Assembly (NCBI RefSeq): GCF_027920545.1 | Contig: NZ_CP115859.1 | Location: 2,412,001-2,476,000 of the forward strand | Direction: 5' to 3' | DNA length: 64,000 bases | Source of the DNA: Chryseobacterium camelliae | Lineage (GTDB): Bacteria > Bacteroidota > Bacteroidia > Flavobacteriales > Weeksellaceae | Shown: one piece after another, positions 52,817 through 63,135 of the stretch | Layout of the letters: each line of letters starts with the position of its first letter | How positions within the stretch are numbered: position 1 is the stretch's first letter | Program-made: the position numbers and the translations under genes | The notes under the pieces: model-generated | Databases searched by the model: none | Seen by the model: only the letters and a program-made list of their open reading frames with translations | Told to the model about the DNA's origin: nothing

Positions 52817-54196
52817 ATGAAAGAATTTATACAAACATTAAAAAATATTTGGAGCTTAAAGGAACTTAGAGATAAAATTATCTTTACTTTAGGTATTATC
52901 CTTGTGTATAGATTCGCATCTTATATCTCTTTACCTGCAATTAACCTTGCAGAAGTGGGAGATCTCTTAGAGCATTATAAAAATCAAGGCGGTAACAAGC
53001 AAGGAGCAGGTCTCCTTGGCTTGCTTTCGTCGTTTACGGGGGGAGCTTTCAGCCACGCTTCCGTAATGGCGTTAGGTATCATGCCTTATATTTCTGCTTC
53101 TATTATTGTTCAGTTGATGGGGATGGCTATTCCTTATCTTCAGAAACTTCAGAAAGATGGAGAGTCAGGTAGAAATACATTGAATCAAATTACCAGATGG
53201 TTAACTATCGGGGTTTGTCTTGTACAGGCACCTTCTTATTTAACTTCTATTACTCAATTATTCTTACCGTATGCTCAGTTCGGATCTGCATATTATGTAG
53301 AGCCAAATTCTATTATGTTCTGGTTACCAAGTATTGTTATTTTGGTGGCTGGTTCAGTATTCGCAATGTGGTTAGGTGAGAAAATCACCGACAAAGGTAT
53401 CGGAAACGGTATTTCTATCCTTATTATGGTAGGAATCCTTTCAAGATTACCAGAAGCATTCGTACAGGAAATGGCAGTGCAGAACGGAAAAGGAGGAATG
53501 GGATCTATCATGATCCTTATTGAAGTGATTTTCTGGATGTTGGTTGTTCTATTGGCAGTGGTATTATCCGTTGCTGTTAGAAAAATTCCAATTCAGTATG
53601 TTAGCAGAGCTCAAGCAAGAGGAGGTGTAAACAGAAATCTTATGCAAGGAGCAAGACAGTGGATTCCATTGAAAGTTAATGCTGCCGGTGTAATGCCGAT
53701 TATCTTTGCCCAGGCATTGATGTTCGTACCTGGTTTATTAACAAAAGTAGATGAGTCTAACACTTTTCTTGCAGGTTTCAAGAATGTTTTTAGCTGGCAG
53801 TACAATGTATTGTTCGCACTATTAATTATTATCTTCTCATTCTTCTATACTGCGATTACTATTCCTGTAAACCAAATGGCTGATGATTTGAAGAGAAACG
53901 GAGGTTTAGTACCGAAAGTAAGACCCGGAAAAGATACCGCTGATTATTTAGATGATATTTTATCAAAAATTACCTTGCCTGGTGCAATATTTTTATCTAT
54001 CTTTGCAGTCCTTCCGGCAATTGTGCATGGAAGCTTTGTTCAGACAGATGCGTTCGCCCTATTTTTCGGGGGAACATCATTATTGATTATGGTTGGAGTA
54101 ATTTTAGATACTGTTCAACAGATTAATACATATCTGCTGAACCATCATTATGATGGCTTAATGCAGTCTAAATTATCAAGAACGACTGGATATTAA
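52817..54196 (+). CDS. secY: Protein translocase subunit SecY
   Basis: 459 residues, ten membrane helices, the core of the general export channel in the inner membrane. The plug region and LGIMPYISASIIVQL (second helix) are clear, as are VSRAQARGG and the loop FYTAITIPVNQMADDLKRNGG. It lies in the usual place after rplO. It is slightly longer than E. coli SecY (443). Confidence 0.97.
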   Translation: MKEFIQTLKNIWSLKELRDKIIFTLGIILVYRFASYISLPAINLAEVGDLLEHYKNQGGNKQGAGLLGLLSSFTGGAFSHASVMALGIMPYISASIIVQLMGMAIPYLQKLQKDGESGRNTLNQITRWLTIGVCLVQAPSYLTSITQLFLPYAQFGSAYYVEPNSIMFWLPSIVILVAGSVFAMWLGEKITDKGIGNGISILIMVGILSRLPEAFVQEMAVQNGKGGMGSIMILIEVIFWMLVVLLAVVLSVAVRKIPIQYVSRAQARGGVNRNLMQGARQWIPLKVNAAGVMPIIFAQALMFVPGLLTKVDESNTFLAGFKNVFSWQYNVLFALLIIIFSFFYTAITIPVNQMADDLKRNGGLVPKVRPGKDTADYLDDILSKITLPGAIFLSIFAVLPAIVHGSFVQTDAFALFFGGTSLLIMVGVILDTVQQINTYLLNHHYDGLMQSKLSRTTGY

Positions 54197-54199
54197 TTT

Positions 54200-54415
54200 A
54201 TGGCAAAACAAAAACATATTGAACAAGACGGCGTTATAACGGAAGCACTTTCGAACGCTCAGTTCCGTGTAGAGCTGGAGAATGGGCATATACTTATTGC
54301 TCATATTTCTGGTAAAATGCGAATGCATTATATTAAACTTTTGCCTGGTGATAAGGTGAAATTAGAAATGTCTCCCTATGATTTAACAAAAGGGAGAATC
54401 ACATTTAGATATTAA
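54200..54415 (+). CDS. infA: Translation initiation factor IF-1
   Basis: 71 residues, normal length. IF-1 binds the A site during initiation. An OB fold with [25 protein letters not shown] and [14 protein letters not shown] is intact. It starts 3 bases after secY. Confidence 0.97.
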   Translation: MAKQKHIEQDGVITEALSNAQFRVELENGHILIAHISGKMRMHYIKLLPGDKVKLEMSPYDLTKGRITFRY

Positions 54416-54479
54416 AAACAATCTGCCAAATGGAGCATACGTTCCATTTGGCTATTGTTAAAAAATAAATACTATCAAA

Positions 54480-54596
54480 ATGAAAGTAAGAGCATCAATT
54501 AAAAAAAGAAGCGCTGATTGCAAAATCGTACGCAGAAAAGGTGTACTGTTTGTAATCAACAAGAAAAACCCAAAATTTAAACAAAGACAAGGCTAA
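54480..54596 (+). CDS. rpmJ: 50S ribosomal protein L36, zinc-free form
   Basis: 38 residues. [21 protein letters not shown] and PKFKQRQG identify L36. The C-plus form has three Cys and one His as zinc ligands. Here only the Cys of SADCK remains; the others are Ser, Asn and Phe. This is therefore a zinc-free L36. It lies between infA and rpsM as usual. Confidence 0.95.
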   Translation: MKVRASIKKRSADCKIVRRKGVLFVINKKNPKFKQRQG

Positions 54597-54605
54597 AATT
54601 AAATT

Positions 54606-54983
54606 ATGGCGAGAATTTCAGGTATTGATTTACCAAAAAACAAAAGAGGCGTTATCGGTTTAACTTACATCTACGGAGTTGGAAGAAGTACTTCTTCTGA
54701 AATCCTTAAAGCTGCCGGTATCAGCGAAGACAAGAAAGTCAACGAATGGAATGACGATGAATTGGCTGCAATCAGAACGTATATCTCAGAAAACGTAAAA
54801 GTAGAAGGAGAATTAAGATCTGAAGTGCAATTGAACATCAAGAGATTGATGGACATAGGATGCCAACGAGGAATACGTCACAGACTTGGATTACCTTTAA
54901 GAGGCCAGAGAACGAAAAACAACTCTAGAACCCGTAAAGGAAAGAGAAAAACTGTTGCTAACAAGAAAAAAGCTAGTAAATAA
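54606..54983 (+). CDS. rpsM: 30S ribosomal protein S13
   Basis: 125 residues. S13 in the head contacts the P-site tRNA and the 50S bridge. [24 protein letters not shown] and [25 protein letters not shown] are diagnostic. First ribosomal gene of the alpha part. Confidence 0.97.
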   Translation: MARISGIDLPKNKRGVIGLTYIYGVGRSTSSEILKAAGISEDKKVNEWNDDELAAIRTYISENVKVEGELRSEVQLNIKRLMDIGCQRGIRHRLGLPLRGQRTKNNSRTRKGKRKTVANKKKASK

Positions 54984-54995
54984 TCGTTAGGAATT

Positions 54996-55385
54996 ATGGC
55001 AAAACAAACTAAAGTAGTTAAGAAAAGAAAAGTAAAAGTTGAAGCTATTGGTGAAGCACATATTCAGGCTTCTTTCAATAACATCATCATTTCTTTAACA
55101 AATAAAAACGGAGAGGTTATCTCTTGGGCTTCTGCCGGTAAAATGGGATTCAGAGGTTCTAAAAAGAATACTCCATTTGCTGCTCAGATGGCAGCTGAAA
55201 ATTGCTCTGCTGTAGCTCACGAAGCTGGTTTAAGAAGAGTAAAGGTGTTTGTGAAAGGTCCAGGTGCAGGTAGAGAATCTGCAATCAGAACTATTCACAA
55301 TTCAGGAATTGAAGTTAGCGAAATCATTGATGTGACTCCTATGCCGCACAATGGATGTAGACCACCAAAAAGAAGAAGAGTTTAA
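54996..55385 (+). CDS. rpsK: 30S ribosomal protein S11
   Basis: 129 residues. S11 forms part of the platform near the mRNA exit. [34 protein letters not shown] and [15 protein letters not shown] (including the Asn that can be isomerised in some species) are conserved. Confidence 0.97.
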   Translation: MAKQTKVVKKRKVKVEAIGEAHIQASFNNIIISLTNKNGEVISWASAGKMGFRGSKKNTPFAAQMAAENCSAVAHEAGLRRVKVFVKGPGAGRESAIRTIHNSGIEVSEIIDVTPMPHNGCRPPKRRRV

Positions 55386-55404
55386 TTTTTAGAATTTACC
55401 CATT

Positions 55405-56013
55405 ATGGCAAGATATATTGGACCTAAAACTAAGATTGCTAGAAAGTTTGGTGCTGCAATCTACGGAGATGACAAAAACTTCGAGAAAAGAAAAAACCAA
55501 CCGCCAGGACAACACGGTCCTAACAAAAGAAGAGGTGCTAAAAAATCAGAATATGCAGTTCAGTTAGCTGAAAAACAAAAAGCTAAATATACTTATGGTA
55601 TTTTAGAAAGACAGTTTGCTAACCTATTTGAAAAAGCACACAGAAGTAAAGGTGTAACAGGTGAGGTTCTATTACAGCTTTGCGAATCAAGATTGGATAA
55701 CGTTGTATACAGATTAGGTTTTGCTAAAACTAGATCTGCTGCAAGACAGTTAACTTCTCACAGACACATCACTGTGAACGGTGAGATCCTTAACATTCCA
55801 TCTTATTTAGTAAAAGCTGGTGATGTAATCGCTGTAAGAGAAAAATCTAAATCTCTAGAAGTTGTAGCTGACGCTTTGGCATCAAAGTCAAACTACGAGT
55901 GGTTACAATTCAACGATGAGAAGAAAGAAGGTACTTTCGTATCTGCTCCTGAAAGAATCCAAATTCCGGAAGACATCAAGGAACAGCTTATCGTCGAACT
56001 TTACTCTAAATAA
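55405..56013 (+). CDS. rpsD: 30S ribosomal protein S4
   Basis: 202 residues. S4 binds 16S rRNA first and affects accuracy. The N-terminal zinc-binding Cys set is absent ([20 protein letters not shown]), so this is the zinc-free form. RPPGQHG-type [13 protein letters not shown] and the S4 RNA-binding domain ([23 protein letters not shown]) are present. Confidence 0.96.
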   Translation: MARYIGPKTKIARKFGAAIYGDDKNFEKRKNQPPGQHGPNKRRGAKKSEYAVQLAEKQKAKYTYGILERQFANLFEKAHRSKGVTGEVLLQLCESRLDNVVYRLGFAKTRSAARQLTSHRHITVNGEILNIPSYLVKAGDVIAVREKSKSLEVVADALASKSNYEWLQFNDEKKEGTFVSAPERIQIPEDIKEQLIVELYSK

Positions 56014-56046
56014 TTTTTTAATCAAATTTTTGCTCAACCCAATAAT

Positions 56047-57042
56047 ATGGCAATTTTACAATTCATAAAACCCGATAAAGTAATTTTACTTAACTCTGAT
56101 GAATTTAAAGGTCAATTCGAATTCAGACCTTTAGAACCAGGTTTCGGGCTTACAATCGGTAATGCTTTGAGAAGAGTGTTGCTTTCTTCTCTGGAAGGAT
56201 ATGCTATTTCATCTATCAAAATAGAAGGTGTAGAGCACGAATTTTCAACTATTCCGGGAGTAATCGAAGATGTTACCGAAATTATTCTTAACCTTAAGCA
56301 GGTAAGATTAAAAGCTGCGGCAGAAAACCAGGCTAATGAGCAGGTAGTTGCTAAAGTTTCGGGGCAAACGATGATCACTGCTGGAGATTTAGGAAAAGCA
56401 ATTAGCGGATTTGAGGTGCTAAACCCAGATCTGGTAATTTGTAACCTGAATTCTGATGTTACTTTCGAAATTACTTTCAATATTGAAAAAGGTAGAGGAT
56501 ATGTTCCTTCAGAACAAAATAAGTCAAACAATGCACCTATGGGTACTATTGCTATTGACTCTATTTTCACGCCGATCAAGAAAGTACAATACAGCATTGA
56601 AAATTATCGTGTAGAGCAAAAAACAGACTACGAAAAACTTGTATTAGATATAGAAACTGACGGATCTATCAGTCCTCAGAACGCTTTAACAGAAGCTTCT
56701 AAGATATTAATTTATCATTTCATGTTGTTCTCTGATGAGAGAATCACTTTGGAGACTGAAGCAGTAAAAGCATCTATCCAATATGACGAGGAGACTCTTC
56801 ACACAAGACAATTACTTAAGTCTAAATTAGCAGATATGGATCTTTCTGTAAGAGCCCTAAACTGTCTGAAAGCAGCTGAAGTAGAAACTCTTGGAGAATT
56901 GGTTTCTTACAGTAAGTCTGATTTGATGAAATTCAGAAATTTTGGTAAAAAATCTTTGACAGAACTAGAAGAATTAGTGCATTCAAAAGGTCTTAACTTC
57001 GGTTTCGACGTTGCAAAATATAAATTAGACGCTGATAATTAA
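56047..57042 (+). CDS. rpoA: RNA polymerase alpha subunit
   Basis: 331 residues. Alpha assembles the polymerase and contacts upstream DNA and activators. The N-terminal domain has [31 protein letters not shown]. The C-terminal domain (from about residue 255) has [46 protein letters not shown]. Upstream-element contact residues are present in outline. It is followed by rplQ after 6 bases. Confidence 0.97.
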   Translation: MAILQFIKPDKVILLNSDEFKGQFEFRPLEPGFGLTIGNALRRVLLSSLEGYAISSIKIEGVEHEFSTIPGVIEDVTEIILNLKQVRLKAAAENQANEQVVAKVSGQTMITAGDLGKAISGFEVLNPDLVICNLNSDVTFEITFNIEKGRGYVPSEQNKSNNAPMGTIAIDSIFTPIKKVQYSIENYRVEQKTDYEKLVLDIETDGSISPQNALTEASKILIYHFMLFSDERITLETEAVKASIQYDEETLHTRQLLKSKLADMDLSVRALNCLKAAEVETLGELVSYSKSDLMKFRNFGKKSLTELEELVHSKGLNFGFDVAKYKLDADN

Positions 57043-57048
57043 TTAATA

Positions 57049-57570
57049 ATGAGACACGGTAAAAAATTCAATCACTTAGGAAGAACGGCTTCTCACAGAA
57101 GCGCTTTACTTTCTAATATGGCTTGTTCTCTAATTGAGCATAAAAGAATCAACACTACTGTAGCTAAAGCTAAGGCTTTAAGAGTATATGTTGAGCCTCT
57201 ATTAACAAAAGCAAAAGAAGATACTACACACAACAGAAGAATTGTTTTTTCATATCTTCAAAATAAAGAAGCAGTTACAGAATTATTCAGAACTGTAGCT
57301 CCTAAAATCGCTGAGAGAAACGGTGGTTATACAAGAATCATCAAGACAGGATTCAGACCAGGTGATGCTGCTGATACTGCTCTTATCGAATTGGTAGACT
57401 TCAATGAGCTTTACAACCCTAATGCTGAAGAGAAGAAGACTACAAGAAGAAGCAGAAGATCTACAACAGCTAAAACTGCTGTAGTTGCTGAAGCCCCTGT
57501 AGTAGAAGAAAAAGCTGCTGAGCCTACGGCTGAAGCTGCTGATTCTACAGAAGAAAAAACTGAAGAATAA
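57049..57570 (+). CDS. rplQ: 50S ribosomal protein L17 with long tail
   Basis: 173 residues against about 127 in E. coli. [29 protein letters not shown] is diagnostic. The extra C-terminal tail from about residue 125 is basic ([12 protein letters not shown]) and then Ala/Glu rich. It may be unstructured and is typical of Bacteroidetes. It is the last gene of the ribosomal run and is followed by a strong terminator. Confidence 0.96.
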   Translation: MRHGKKFNHLGRTASHRSALLSNMACSLIEHKRINTTVAKAKALRVYVEPLLTKAKEDTTHNRRIVFSYLQNKEAVTELFRTVAPKIAERNGGYTRIIKTGFRPGDAADTALIELVDFNELYNPNAEEKKTTRRSRRSTTAKTAVVAEAPVVEEKAAEPTAEAADSTEEKTEE

Positions 57571-57590
57571 TATTCATTCAGGTATAAATA

Positions 57591-57624
57591 AAAAACCGTT
57601 CAGATTTCTGAACGGTTTTTTTAT
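57591..57624. terminator. Ribosomal operon terminator
   Basis: Fourteen-pair perfect stem (57591-57604 with 57607-57620), loop TT, followed by a T run. Strong on the plus strand; the A-run side may also serve the convergent lipoprotein gene. Confidence 0.92.
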
Positions 57625-57627
57625 GTT

Positions 57628-58038
57628 TTAGATTTTGGTTTTTGCCAGTTCTATGATATTACTTCCTTGATCCAAAATAAGACTGTCTTTTGTTACTTTG
57701 GCTTTCATATCCATTTTTTCGTAAGTTGTTTCGTTTCCTTTAGATTCAACTTTATTCAGGATAAACGTTTTATTATTGCTTCTGATGCTCACTGTTTTTG
57801 CCTTGTAATCGAACACGACCTTCACCAAAGTTCCGTCAGTCGCCTTATAAACATAATCTGTCTTTATGCTTTTCTTTCCGTTGATGTCCGTATTGTAGCT
57901 GATGGTTGAATCAGCTTTTCCGTTGTCTGCAGTTATCATTTCAAGACTATCCGATTTTACAATTCCTTTATTGCCATTTTTTTTACAACCTATTATCAAA
58001 ATAGGTAAAGCCACGATTAAAATACTTTTCTTTATCAT
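57628..58038 (-). CDS. Small lipoprotein, MliC-like
   Basis: 136 residues. The signal peptide ends in IIGCKK (lipobox Cys18). The C-terminal half (YKATDGTLVKVVFDYKAKTVSIRSNNKTFIL...KVTKDSLILDQGSNI) resembles the small beta-barrel of MliC/PliC lysozyme inhibitors, but the Cys pair is absent and the match is weak. The gene runs toward rplQ and is divergent from eno. Confidence 0.6.
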   Translation of the reverse strand: MIKKSILIVALPILIIGCKKNGNKGIVKSDSLEMITADNGKADSTISYNTDINGKKSIKTDYVYKATDGTLVKVVFDYKAKTVSIRSNNKTFILNKVESKGNETTYEKMDMKAKVTKDSLILDQGSNIIELAKTKI

Positions 58039-58143
58039 ACCTTTTAATTTTATTTAATTGCTGTTTATTGAAATGTAAAATTAACTAAAATTTAACTGCG
58101 AATAAAATAGATAAATTACCACTCCATTGCCCTCAAAAGTTAA

Positions 58144-59475
<1,332 letters not shown>

Positions 59476-59490
59476 TTGAATTTATAAATA

Positions 59491-59524
59491 ACGGCGAGCG
59501 AAATTTTTTGTTTGCCGTATTTTG
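59491..59524 (+). terminator. eno terminator
   Basis: Thirteen-pair stem with several wobble pairs (59491-59503 with 59506-59518), followed by ATTTTG. It overlaps the -33 region of gltA. Confidence 0.65.
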
Positions 59525-59542
59525 TAATAAGTAGTATATTTA
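59511..59542 (+). promoter_or_regulatory. gltA promoter
   Basis: TTTG (59511-59514), 20-base spacer, TATATTTA (59535-59542), one mismatch to TAnnTTTG. Confidence 0.5.
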
Positions 59543-59557
59543 GAAAAAAAATAAATA

Positions 59558-60844
59558 ATGTCAGACAACAAAGTAATATTGAATTACGAAGGTAATTCAT
59601 ATGAATATCCAATCGTAGACAGTACGATCGGAGACAGAGGAATAGATATTTCAAAATTAAGAGACCAAACGGGTCTTATCACTCTAGATCTAGGGTACAA
59701 AAATACAGGAGCAACACTTAGCGATATCACTTATCTTGACGGAGACAAAGGTGAATTATTCTACAGAGGTTATCCTATCGAGCAGGTTGCTGAGAAATCA
59801 AACTTCACCGAAGTAATGTATTTATTATTACACGGTGAATTACCAACTCAGAATCAGTTCAATTCATTCGAAAACAACATCAAAAAATATAACTTCGTAG
59901 CAGAGGAGATGAAAAAAATCATCGATGCTTTCCCTCGTTCTGCTCACCCAATGGGAGTTTTATCTTCTTTAACATCTGCTTTAACGGCTTTCAATCCTAA
60001 AGCGGTGAATGTAAATTCAAAAGAAGAGATGGATCATGCAGCAGAATTAATGATTGCTAAATTCTCTCACCTTTGTGCTTGGACTTACAGAAAAACTCTT
60101 GGTCTTCCGCTTAACCACGGAGATAACAGCTTAAACTACGTAGAAAACTTCTACAAAATGGCGTTCAGAATGCCAAACCAGGAATTCGAAATCGATCCTG
60201 TTGTAGTAGGAGCTTTAGATAAACTATTGATCCTTCACGCAGACCACGAACAAAACTGTTCTACATCTACTGTAAGAATGGTAGGTTCTGCTCACACAGG
60301 TCTTTTCGCATCTATTTCTGCAGGGGTTTCTGCACTTTGGGGGCCACTTCACGGTGGAGCGAACCAAGCAGTTATCGAAATGCTTGAATTGATTGAAAAA
60401 GATGGTGGAGATGTTAACAAATGGGTAGCTAAAGCAAAAGATAAAAACGATAGCTTCCGTTTGATGGGATTCGGACACAGAGTGTACAAAAATTTCGACC
60501 CAAGAGCAAAAATTATCAAGAAAGCTGCGGATGATATCCTTAATGCATTAGGAATTCAGGATAAAGCTCTTGATATTGCAATGCAATTAGAAAAAGTAGC
60601 TCTTGAAGATGAGTACTTCGTAGAAAGAAAACTATATCCAAACGTAGATTTCTACTCTGGAATCATTTACAGAGCATTAGGAATTCCTACAGAAATGTTT
60701 ACCGTAATGTTTGCATTAGGAAGACTACCGGGATGGATTTCTCAGTGGAAAGAAATGAGATTGAAGGGAGATCCGATCGGAAGACCAAGACAGGTTTACC
60801 AAGGAGCTCAACAAAGAGACTATATCAATATCGGAAACAGATAA
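59558..60844 (+). CDS. gltA: Citrate synthase
   Basis: 428 residues, normal for the long type. It condenses acetyl-CoA and oxaloacetate to citrate. Active-site motifs LHADHEQNCSTSTVRMVGSAH and GFGHRVYKNFDPRA are intact, with catalytic His residues and Asp in the FYSGIIYRALGIP region. It has its own promoter and a strong terminator. Confidence 0.97.
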   Translation: MSDNKVILNYEGNSYEYPIVDSTIGDRGIDISKLRDQTGLITLDLGYKNTGATLSDITYLDGDKGELFYRGYPIEQVAEKSNFTEVMYLLLHGELPTQNQFNSFENNIKKYNFVAEEMKKIIDAFPRSAHPMGVLSSLTSALTAFNPKAVNVNSKEEMDHAAELMIAKFSHLCAWTYRKTLGLPLNHGDNSLNYVENFYKMAFRMPNQEFEIDPVVVGALDKLLILHADHEQNCSTSTVRMVGSAHTGLFASISAGVSALWGPLHGGANQAVIEMLELIEKDGGDVNKWVAKAKDKNDSFRLMGFGHRVYKNFDPRAKIIKKAADDILNALGIQDKALDIAMQLEKVALEDEYFVERKLYPNVDFYSGIIYRALGIPTEMFTVMFALGRLPGWISQWKEMRLKGDPIGRPRQVYQGAQQRDYINIGNR

Positions 60845-60864
60845 TATTGACTTTTCATATAAAT

Positions 60865-60899
60865 AAAAATCCCAAAGCTAAAAGCTTTGGGATTTTTTA
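60865..60899 (+). terminator. gltA terminator
   Basis: Fifteen-pair stem (60865-60879 with 60883-60897), loop AAA, followed by a T run. Confidence 0.9.
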
Positions 60900-61117
60900 T
60901 TGTTGAAGAATTTCAATTTTTTTTAATCACTACACGAAAAATTGAATTTTTTTGAAAAGATTTTGTATTGCACAATCATGGAAATTCAGATTAATTATAT
61001 CTGTTAATTTTCATCAAATCAGATGAATTAATTAGGGTTTTAAGAATGTACAAAAGTTTTAGAAAAAGCTGTAATTATTCTCTATTTCAAAAATTTTTCA
61101 CTTCAAAGGCGTTTGAT

Positions 61118-61125
61118 TATATTTG
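61118..61125 (+). promoter_or_regulatory. Promoter of the DDAH-like gene
   Basis: TATATTTG fits TAnnTTTG, 17 bases before the ATG at 61143. Confidence 0.6.
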
Positions 61126-61142
61126 CTTAATTCTCATTCTTT

Positions 61143-62057
61143 ATGAAATTAAATATAAAAAACGAAACAGGGCGATTGAGATCTGTGGTTCTTGGACAGC
61201 CCAATTCAATGGGAGCAGTTCCTACATTGGAAGAAAGCTATGATGCTAAATCATATTATACGATAGAGCACAATATGTATCCGCAAGAAGCAGATATTAT
61301 TAATGAAATGAGTGCTTTTGAGGCAGTGCTGAAAAAATATGATGTGGAAGTTCTGCGTCCTGAAATCATAAAAGATTATAATCAGGTATTTGCCAGAGAT
61401 GTTGCGTTTGTAATTGATGATAAAATGATCATCTCCAATGTGATTGCAGACAGAGCCGATGAGCAGGAAGCCTATAAAAAAGTGTATGAGAATGTAGAGT
61501 GGCGAAAAATCATCAATCTTCCGGAAACAGCTCATATTGAAGGAGGGGATGTGATTGTTTGGGATGATTTCCTTTTCATAGGGACTTGTTTCAGCGAGGA
61601 TTACAGAAACTATAAGACTGCAAGGACTAACGAATATGCCATCGAAATTCTTAAAGAATATTTTCCAAAAAAGAGAATCATTGATCTGGAGTTAAAAAAG
61701 AATGATAGAGTTCCGTATGAAGGAATTTTACATTTAGATTGTACCTTCAATCCGATTGGTAAAGATAAATGTATTATTTATAAAGACGGTTTTGTGGACG
61801 AAAGTGACTATAATTTAATCATCGACATTTTTGGAGAAGAAAACTGTTTCCATGTTACGGCTGAAGAAATGTTTGAGATGTTTCCGAATATCTTCTCGAT
61901 TTCTCCGGAAATTGTAGTTTCTGACAAAGCATTTACAAGAATGAACAATCATCTTAGAAACGAATGGGGAATGACGGTTGAAGAAATTCCTTACCGGGAA
62001 ATTTCTAAAATGGGAGGTCTATTGAGATGTTCTACAATGCCATTGGTAAGAGACTAA
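61143..62057 (+). CDS. Arginine-deiminase-superfamily hydrolase, DDAH-like
   Basis: 304 residues with the five-bladed propeller pattern of the guanidino-group-modifying superfamily. It has FARDVAFVID, HIEGGDVIV (acidic substrate contacts), LHLDCTFNPIG (catalytic His) and a C-terminal GGLLRCSTMPLVR with the nucleophilic Cys. The family includes arginine deiminase, dimethylarginine hydrolase and related enzymes. The exact substrate cannot be told. The next gene encodes a second member of the superfamily, so they may act in the same pathway. The start at 61143 is fixed by the promoter just upstream. Confidence 0.85.
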   Translation: MKLNIKNETGRLRSVVLGQPNSMGAVPTLEESYDAKSYYTIEHNMYPQEADIINEMSAFEAVLKKYDVEVLRPEIIKDYNQVFARDVAFVIDDKMIISNVIADRADEQEAYKKVYENVEWRKIINLPETAHIEGGDVIVWDDFLFIGTCFSEDYRNYKTARTNEYAIEILKEYFPKKRIIDLELKKNDRVPYEGILHLDCTFNPIGKDKCIIYKDGFVDESDYNLIIDIFGEENCFHVTAEEMFEMFPNIFSISPEIVVSDKAFTRMNNHLRNEWGMTVEEIPYREISKMGGLLRCSTMPLVRD

Positions 62058-62097
62058 GCTTGTTGAAGAACATAAGGTAACTTTAAATCAGATTAAA

Positions 62098-63021
62098 ATG
62101 CAAACAACAGATACAGTATTAATGATAGAGCCGATTGCATTCGGTTATAATGCAGAAACCGCAGAAAATAATTATTTTCAGGTTGAGCAGAAAGGAGAAG
62201 ACATTCAGTCTAAGGCTTTGGCAGAGTTCAATACTTTTGTAGGGAAGCTAAGAAGTAAAGGAATTAATGTGATTACTATAAAAGATACATTGGATCCGCA
62301 TACTCCGGACTCTATTTTTCCAAATAATTGGGTAAGCTTCCATAAAGACGGAAAAGTGGTTCTATATCCTATGTTCGCCTCAAACCGAAGAGTGGAAAGA
62401 AGAGATGATATCATAGAAAGTATCCAAAACCAAGGTTTTGAAGTCACTGAAATTGACGACTGGTCTTTACCGGAAATTCAGGGGCATTTTTTAGAAGGAA
62501 CCGGAAGTATGATTTTTGATCACGATAATAAAATAGCTTACGGATCAGTTTCTTTGAGATTGGATGAGAATTTATTCAGAAAATTTTGTGAAAAGTATGG
62601 CTTTACTCCGGTAGTTTTCCACTCATTTCAAACAGTTGGTGAAGAAAGACTCCCGATTTATCATACCAATGTAATGATGTGTGTGGCGGATCAATTCGTA
62701 GTCATTTGCCTCGACTGTATTGACGATAAAGGCGAAAGAAATCATGTAATCGAAACGATTAAAAATTCAGGGAAAGAAATTATTGAAATTTCGGAACCAC
62801 AAATGCAGCAGTTTGCCGGGAATATGCTTCAGGTTCAAAATAAAGACGGAGAGAAGTTTTTAGTAATGAGCGAAACAGCTTATAAGTCTTTACACGAAAA
62901 CCAGGTTTCTGCCATAGAAAAATATTGTGAAATTATTTATTCTGATCTGAATACGATTGAAGTTAACGGGGGTGGAAGTGCACGTTGCATGCTTGCCGAA
63001 GTTTTCTTACCGAAAAAATAA
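62098..63021 (+). CDS. ctlX: Citrulline utilisation hydrolase CtlX-like
   Basis: 307 residues, another member of the superfamily. SIFPNNWVSFHKDGKVVLYPM, HFLEGTGSMIFD, YHTNVMMCVADQFVVICLD and GGGSARCMLAEVF (nucleophilic Cys) fit the CtlX family, linked to arginine/citrulline breakdown. It follows the DDAH-like gene by 40 bases and is probably in the same operon. Both catalytic motifs are intact. A terminator follows. Confidence 0.88.
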   Translation: MQTTDTVLMIEPIAFGYNAETAENNYFQVEQKGEDIQSKALAEFNTFVGKLRSKGINVITIKDTLDPHTPDSIFPNNWVSFHKDGKVVLYPMFASNRRVERRDDIIESIQNQGFEVTEIDDWSLPEIQGHFLEGTGSMIFDHDNKIAYGSVSLRLDENLFRKFCEKYGFTPVVFHSFQTVGEERLPIYHTNVMMCVADQFVVICLDCIDDKGERNHVIETIKNSGKEIIEISEPQMQQFAGNMLQVQNKDGEKFLVMSETAYKSLHENQVSAIEKYCEIIYSDLNTIEVNGGGSARCMLAEVFLPKK

Positions 63022-63042
63022 TCTGAATTTAAATAGATAGAT

Positions 63043-63080
63043 AAAATCTTCTGGCTGCAATCGGTCAGAAGATTTTTATT
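63043..63080 (+). terminator. ctlX terminator
   Basis: Eleven-pair stem AAAATCTTCTG (63043-63053) with CAGAAGATTTT (63066-63076), followed by T-rich sequence. Confidence 0.85.
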
Positions 63081-63107
63081 ATAAAGAACTTCTTCAAAAA
63101 ATTAGGC

Positions 63108-63115
63108 TACATTTG
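63108..63115 (+). promoter_or_regulatory. Promoter of the family-43-like gene
   Basis: TACATTTG fits TAnnTTTG. The first ATG, 63121, would lie at the predicted transcription start, so ATG 63136 is the likelier start. Confidence 0.5.
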
Positions 63116-63135
63116 TAATAATGAAACAGGTTATT

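Noticed and set aside
22501..58096. The 16-base match TTAACTAAAATTTAAC at 22501-22516 and 58081-58096
   Set aside because: Almost pure A/T, so a match of this length is expected by chance in 64 kb of AT-rich DNA; no further similarity around it.
61046..61243. A 65-codon frame upstream of the DDAH-like gene
   Set aside because: It overlaps the promoter and start of the real gene in another frame, and its composition is not protein-like.
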